A stretch of DNA of 16,788 nt. Source: an uncultured Eubacteriales bacterium. GTDB lineage: Bacteria; Bacillota; Clostridia; Oscillospirales; Acutalibacteraceae. Location: contig CAKVBG010000020.1 in NCBI GenBank assembly GCA_934725345.1, forward strand, positions 1 through 16,788, read 5' to 3'. The notes below the pieces were generated by a model. That model searched no databases and had not been told where the DNA came from. It saw nothing but the letters and a program-made list of their open reading frames with translations. Positions 14,475-16,788 of the stretch are shown one piece after another. A program made the translations under genes and the position numbers. The first letter of the stretch is position 1. Each line of letters opens with the position of its first letter.

Positions 14475-14657
14475 TTAAGTTTGTGACCATAGAAGTCTCA
14501 AAAGGCAATTTTCAACTTCTTCCTGAGTTGCGTATTCTTCTGTGTAGCAATCATTGACACAACCTACCTGATACAATGTTTTCTTTCCTTTTTGAGTTTG
14601 GTGTACGTAGATATACACCCCGAAACCCTCTAAAATTTCAATTAAGTCTTTAATAAT
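14475..14657 (-). CDS. Small early protein, 60 aa, apparent AUU start
   Basis: A 60-codon open frame reading (M/I)IKDLIEILEGFGVYIYVH at the start and ENCLLRLLWSQT at the end. AGGAG lies eight bases before an ATT at 14657, an ideal spacing, and an in-frame stop lies directly upstream, so no ATG, GTG or TTG is available at the front. The pattern, an amphipathic helix, two or three strands, then a helix, looks like a real small fold with four cysteines or fewer exposed. A GTG at codon 14 with GAGGG upstream would give a 47-aa alternative that breaks this pattern. The first codons overlap the end of the 61-aa gene. The product is not recognised. Confidence 0.6.
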   Translation of the reverse strand: MIKDLIEILEGFGVYIYVHQTQKGKKTLYQVGCVNDCYTEEYATQEEVENCLLRLLWSQT

Positions 14658-14827
14658 TTTTTACACTCCTTTATGTAAAATGCTTTATCATCTTTATAAG
14701 CTAATACACCATCATTGCCATATTTTACAACTTCATCTACTACACGTATTATTCTAACAAAATCATGAATCCCGCACTTTATAGTAGTTATGTATTTTCC
14801 TCTATCAGCTATATTCACTTCATACAC
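14642..14827 (-). CDS. Small early protein of unknown function, 61 aa, GTG start
   Basis: The protein begins MYEVNIADRGKYITTIKCG and ends KAFYIKECKKLLKT. AAGGGGGTGA seven bases before the GTG is nearly the full anti-SD complement, and this site overlaps the stop of the 34-aa gene. The sequence suggests strand-helix-strand with a final helix. It is not recognised, and nothing beyond its place in the early operon speaks to its job. Confidence 0.72.
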   Translation of the reverse strand: MYEVNIADRGKYITTIKCGIHDFVRIIRVVDEVVKYGNDGVLAYKDDKAFYIKECKKLLKT

Positions 14828-14833
14828 TTAAAT

Positions 14834-14938
14834 TCACCCCCTTATAAATAAACCGTACAATAGATACATTAATATAGTTACATCAATTATTGCGTAGGTT
14901 ACGGTCATTATTGACCGCAACCATTTTTTATTTCTCAT
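14834..14938 (-). CDS. 34-aa single-pass membrane peptide
   Basis: MRNKKWLRSIMTVTYAIIDV is followed by a hydrophobic stretch ending LFIRG. Residues about 9-31 are hydrophobic enough for one membrane helix, and the basic N-terminus (RNKKWLR) predicts that end to stay in the cytoplasm. GAGGT sits six bases before the ATG, and the gene overlaps the end of the 15110-14928 gene and the ribosome site of the next, as expected in a packed operon. Early small membrane proteins in phi29 (p16.7, p1) anchor replication to the membrane; a comparable role here is only a guess. Confidence 0.65.
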   Translation of the reverse strand: MRNKKWLRSIMTVTYAIIDVTILMYLLYGLFIRG

Positions 14939-15110
14939 ATAGTACCTCAATTCTAACACTATCTTTAACCAGACCATTCAATTCATATATTGATAAACTA
15001 TTTCCATTATACATAATCGCAATCTCGTTATCATTTGGTATTAAATGAATAGTCATGTAATAAAATGTAGCTGTACATTCATTAAACCGATATAATCTTA
15101 ATCTAATCAA
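14928..15110 (-). CDS. Small early protein of unknown function, 60 aa, TTG start
   Basis: The protein reads from LIRLRLYRFNECTATFYYM to VRIEVLYEK and looks beta-rich (YYMTIHLIPNDNEIAIMYNG). AAGGTAGGTGA lies just upstream. The frame can begin at a GTG at 15119 (63 aa, MKKLIRL), but the ribosome site covers that GTG, so the TTG at 15110 is preferred. It overlaps the stop codon of the preceding gene by 8 bases. It is not recognised. Confidence 0.62.
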   Translation of the reverse strand: MIRLRLYRFNECTATFYYMTIHLIPNDNEIAIMYNGNSLSIYELNGLVKDSVRIEVLYEK

Positions 15111-15405
15111 TTTTTTCACCTACCTTATAATCTTTTCTCGGCGGTAATACCTCAGCAAATTCAATAAATTTGCTTTCTGGCATGCCGAGTAGGACTTCTT
15201 CTTCTGAAAAATCAGACACTTTTACTAACTTGAAAGTATCAGTATCAAACAATTTTTGACATACTTTCAAAAGATCTTTTTCGTTGTCAAATTTACCGCC
15301 AACGGTGAAATCCTTTACAACTACTTGAGCATTTTCAATATCCATACACATAATTTCACAATTAGTTTTAATAACTGTCCTTGTAACCATCTTTTCTTTT
15401 CTCAT
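15103..15405 (-). CDS. Conserved small early protein, paralog of the gene at 13900-14166
   Basis: A 100-aa protein beginning MRKEKMVTRTVIKTNCEIMC. It aligns over its first 87 residues with the 88-aa product encoded near the SSB gene (shared MVTRT, MCxDI, LLKxC, LxGMxExKFIExAxVL) and adds a basic and acidic tail, PPRKDYKVGEKID. The pair has diverged well beyond recent duplication, which suggests two kept functions or a heteromer. AAAAGGAG lies seven bases before the ATG. The role is unknown; a DNA-binding role is possible. Confidence 0.75.
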   Translation of the reverse strand: MRKEKMVTRTVIKTNCEIMCMDIENAQVVVKDFTVGGKFDNEKDLLKVCQKLFDTDTFKLVKVSDFSEEEVLLGMPESKFIEFAEVLPPRKDYKVGEKID

Positions 15406-15420
15406 AATTTTTCTCCTTTT

Positions 15421-15636
15421 CTAAAATTTAAAACAATAAACATTTTCTAATTCAAACGCTACAATAGAATCATTTATAGTTGTTATGATGTATTTATATT
15501 TTTCCACTTTAAGCTCTGTGATTTCTACACAACCTGATTCTATCCACGCCATTCTAATGCCGACTGATTTCACTATTTCAATCAATTCTAATAACGCTTC
15601 ATATGGCATTTCATAATCTGATATGACACTTTTCAT
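15421..15636 (-). CDS. Small early protein, 71 aa, paralog of the next gene upstream
   Basis: Begins MKSVISDYEMPYEALLELIE and ends with the residues VYCFKF. The neighbour at 15652-15870 has the same start pattern (MKSIIS..E.P.E), a helix of like length, a YY/KYIITxxNxxIVxFEL strand region and the identical VYCFKF end, so the two are tandem duplicates that have diverged. The likely fold is one helix followed by a beta meander. The ribosome site (GTTGGTGA) is weaker than its neighbour's. Confidence 0.72.
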   Translation of the reverse strand: MKSVISDYEMPYEALLELIEIVKSVGIRMAWIESGCVEITELKVEKYKYIITTINDSIVAFELENVYCFKF

Positions 15637-15651
15637 ATTTTCACCAACTTT

Positions 15652-15870
15652 CTAAAATTTGAAACAATAAACATGATACAACTCAAACGTTACTATTATG
15701 CCATTTACACGTGTTACGTAATAATTCAAATCACCTAGCATATATCTTTCAACAACGGTATTTACAATCTGTCTTTCCTGAACTAGCATACCACAATTAA
15801 TAACATCATTCATGCGTTGTATAACCTGTTCCATTGGGGCTTCATGACTTGAAATAATACTTTTCATCAT
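15652..15870 (-). CDS. Small early protein, 72 aa, tandem paralog
   Basis: Begins MMKSIISSHEAPMEQVIQRM and ends VYCFKF. It forms a tandem pair with 15421-15636 and lies 15 bases upstream of it. AAAGGAG lies seven bases before the first of two consecutive ATG codons. No known family was recognised. The 104 bases ahead of it carry no gene but hold the tRNA-like element. Confidence 0.72.
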   Translation of the reverse strand: MMKSIISSHEAPMEQVIQRMNDVINCGMLVQERQIVNTVVERYMLGDLNYYVTRVNGIIVTFELYHVYCFKF

Positions 15871-15925
15871 AGTTTTTCTCCTTTTCTTTATTTACTTTTT
15901 TCATGTTACGTGCTACGATTGTAGC

Positions 15926-15979
15926 TAATACCTTGCAAGGAGTCGAACCTTGCAAGCCGTCCGACACGACAAGGTTATT
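15926..15979 (-). ncRNA. Compact tRNA-like three-way junction
   Basis: On the minus strand 15979-15970 pairs with 15935-15926+1 region as an acceptor-like stem (AAT, bulged A, ACCTTG / CAAGGTATT). It encloses a hairpin GTCGT-GTCGG-ACGGC (15970-15956, one G-T pair) and a textbook T arm, CAAGG-TTCGACT-CCTTG (15952-15936). There is no D arm, and the middle hairpin has no usable anticodon loop (no U33). It starts at the stop codon of the 95-aa gene. It may be a decayed tRNA, a tRNA mimic, a processing signal or a small functional RNA. Confidence 0.5.
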
Positions 15980-16262
15980 TATAAGGATAGAACTCCTGTC
16001 TAGTCTTAGTTACATAATATTGCCCGTCCGATGTATTCCATCCTAAGGTAAACATAAAGCCGTTATAACTTTCAATGCCAAAATTGTCCAAATCTTCAAA
16101 TGCGTTAATACAAAAATGACGCCATTCCCAAAAAATTCTTTGTTTAATCTCAGAAGGTTTATCATAACACTCGTGTAAGTCTTTTCTAGTCCGTTGTCTA
16201 GGACTCTCGATAGGTTTCATAACTTCAAAATACATTCCGTTTACTTCTTTAAATTGTTTCAT
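15975..16262 (-). CDS. Conserved early protein of unknown function, 95 aa
   Basis: The central motif IESPRQRTRKDLHECYDKPS, then KQRIFWEWRHF and FGIESYNGFMFTLGW, resembles a small protein widespread in gut podoviruses whose function is not established. It is helical and basic in the middle and aromatic-rich, with a strand end YYVTKTRQEFYPYK. Its ATG overlaps the previous stop codon (ATGA), with AAGGGGG upstream, so translation is coupled. Its stop codon lies inside the tRNA-like element. Confidence 0.78.
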   Translation of the reverse strand: MKQFKEVNGMYFEVMKPIESPRQRTRKDLHECYDKPSEIKQRIFWEWRHFCINAFEDLDNFGIESYNGFMFTLGWNTSDGQYYVTKTRQEFYPYK

Positions 16263-16483
16263 TTTTGTACCCCCTTTATATCGTTCAGAACCACAAAATC
16301 CTCACCAAAAAACACTACGAGCAAATCTTTTAAAGCTCGTCCATCAACGTAAGTTGCACCGTCCAATACATCTTTAAAGGTCAGACCATCAATCATGATC
16401 TCACGTTCACCTCTAACCCTTATATAGATTGTTTCGTCTTGACACCAACTTCCATTCATGAAATATAACTCTCTTAATGTCAT
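16259..16483 (-). CDS. Small early protein of unknown function, 74 aa
   Basis: Begins MTLRELYFMNGSWCQDETIY and continues with IRVRGEREIMIDGLTFKD, then LLVVFFGEDFVVLNDIKG. It looks like an alternating alpha-beta fold with a short hydrophobic strand (LLVVFF). AAAGGTAGGT stands before the ATG. No family was recognised. Confidence 0.72.
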   Translation of the reverse strand: MTLRELYFMNGSWCQDETIYIRVRGEREIMIDGLTFKDVLDGATYVDGRALKDLLVVFFGEDFVVLNDIKGVQK

Positions 16484-16504
16484 TTTCTACCTACCTTTCT
16501 TTAA

Positions 16505-16636
16505 TCAGCCTACCATCACGCAAGTTATCTTATAATCAGGATGTGAGTATAAAATCTCCGCAACCTGATAGCGATTCAAGTCACTACAATAAGCCACGAT
16601 CTCATTCAATTCATTAACAATAACTCTAGCATACAT
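16505..16636 (-). CDS. First early gene, 43-aa protein of unknown function
   Basis: A 43-codon frame reading MYARVIVNELNEIVAYCSDL and ending ITCVMVG. GTGAGGT lies about nine bases before the ATG, and it follows the right-end promoter by about 45 bases, making it the first gene expressed from this end. The strand-helix-strand pattern is compact. Early phi29 genes at the equivalent place include small regulators and host-takeover proteins, but nothing here identifies the role. Confidence 0.65.
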   Translation of the reverse strand: MYARVIVNELNEIVAYCSDLNRYQVAEILYSHPDYKITCVMVG

Positions 16637-16687
16637 AAATAAATACCTCACTTTCTGAAGCTTGAAGCCTCTTCTTTAACTATCTTT

Positions 16688-16716
16688 ATTGTACAACACC
16701 CGTACCCAAAATGCAA
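16688..16716 (-). promoter_or_regulatory. Right-end early promoter
   Basis: On the minus strand TTGCAT (16716-16711), a 17-base spacer and TACAAT (16693-16688). The -10 is good (5 of 6), the -35 weaker (3 of 6). Transcription would begin about 45 bases before the 43-aa gene, and no competing promoter is seen for the right-hand operon. Confidence 0.65.
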
Positions 16717-16718
16717 CT

Positions 16719-16763
16719 GTCATTTTTACCAAAAAATGGTACGAGAATTTTGTGCAAAATGAC
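16719..16763. repeat. Nested inverted repeats next to the right terminus
   Basis: GTCATTTT (16719-16726) and AAAATGAC (16756-16763) form an 8-bp inverted repeat around a second one, TACCA-A5-TGGTA (16727-16741). These lie between the promoter and the terminal repeat, where replication and packaging signals are expected. The sequence GTACGAGAA (16739-16747) is the reverse complement of bases 18-26 at the left end. Confidence 0.5.
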
Positions 16764-16766
16764 GGG

Positions 16767-16784
16767 GAGAAATGCACCGATTTT
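16767..16784. repeat. Right copy of the imperfect inverted terminal repeat
   Basis: The reverse complement of this 18-base stretch matches bases 5-22 at 15 positions. Together with the TP and DNA polymerase genes it supports a linear genome replicated from both ends. Confidence 0.7.
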
Positions 16785-16788
16785 GGCA

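Noticed and set aside
14440..14475. Intrinsic terminator for the right-hand operon made by the 12-bp inverted repeat
   Set aside because: The hairpin is followed by ACATTTC on the minus strand, not a T run, so an operator is kept as the first reading.
15256..15450. Plus-strand open frame of 64 codons
   Set aside because: Antisense to the 100-aa paralog gene, no ribosome site.
15926..15979. A second ordinary tRNA gene
   Set aside because: No D arm, and the hairpin in the anticodon place lacks U33 and a seven-base loop with a sensible anticodon.
1..16788. CRISPR array, integrase, transposase or lysogeny repressor
   Set aside because: No regularly spaced repeats and no recognisable integration or transposition genes; the gene set is that of a lytic phage.

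Overview
This window looks like the complete, or almost complete, linear genome of a small podovirus of the phi29 type (tectivirus-like protein-primed replication, Picovirinae-like gene set). The evidence is a protein-primed family B DNA polymerase directly downstream of a terminal protein gene, a phi29-type packaging ATPase, and the full set of portal, lower collar, tail knob, appendage, capsid and scaffold genes, all within 16.8 kb. The two ends carry an imperfect inverted terminal repeat (15 of 18 bases, positions 5-22 against 16784-16767). The DNA is AT-rich, ribosome binding sites are strong AGGAGG/GGTGGTGA types, and the endolysin ends in three repeats resembling the clostridial hydrophobic W (ChW) domain. 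A Gram-positive, probably clostridial (gut Firmicutes) host is therefore likely; this is inference, as no host gene is present.

Layout. Every gene except one lies on the minus strand, so transcription runs from right to left. From the right end: a promoter (16716-16688) feeds a run of small early genes (16636 down to 14475), most of unknown function and including two pairs of apparent paralogs, plus a compact tRNA-like element (15979-15926). A second strong promoter (14413-14385), overlapped by a 12-bp inverted repeat, starts a transcript with two leader hairpins, a tRNA-Gln(UUG), a small conserved early gene, a putative ssDNA-binding protein, an intrinsic terminator (13499-13467), then terminal protein and DNA polymerase. 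TP and polymerase are probably expressed by read-through of that terminator.

A bidirectional terminator (10717-10760) separates the replication genes from the plus-strand packaging ATPase (9565-10599). The ATPase has its own consensus promoter, back to back with the late promoter. Their -35 boxes together form a TTGAC-N4-GTCAA palindrome. The late minus-strand operon then reads holin, GH25 endolysin, a two-enzyme tail-tip cell-wall protein, a 48-aa gene, scaffold, major capsid, tail knob, portal, lower collar and the host-binding appendage, ending in a long hairpin terminator at the left end (81-28).

Four small genes appear only on close reading: 43 aa at 16636-16505, 34 aa (one membrane segment) at 14938-14834, 60 aa with an apparent AUU start at 14657-14475, and 48 aa at 7023-6877. 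With these included no stretch over 300 bases is without a gene. The most unusual parts are the tRNA-like element, the stretch after the ATPase with two mutually exclusive hairpins (a possible packaging or regulatory RNA), and the overlapping divergent promoter.
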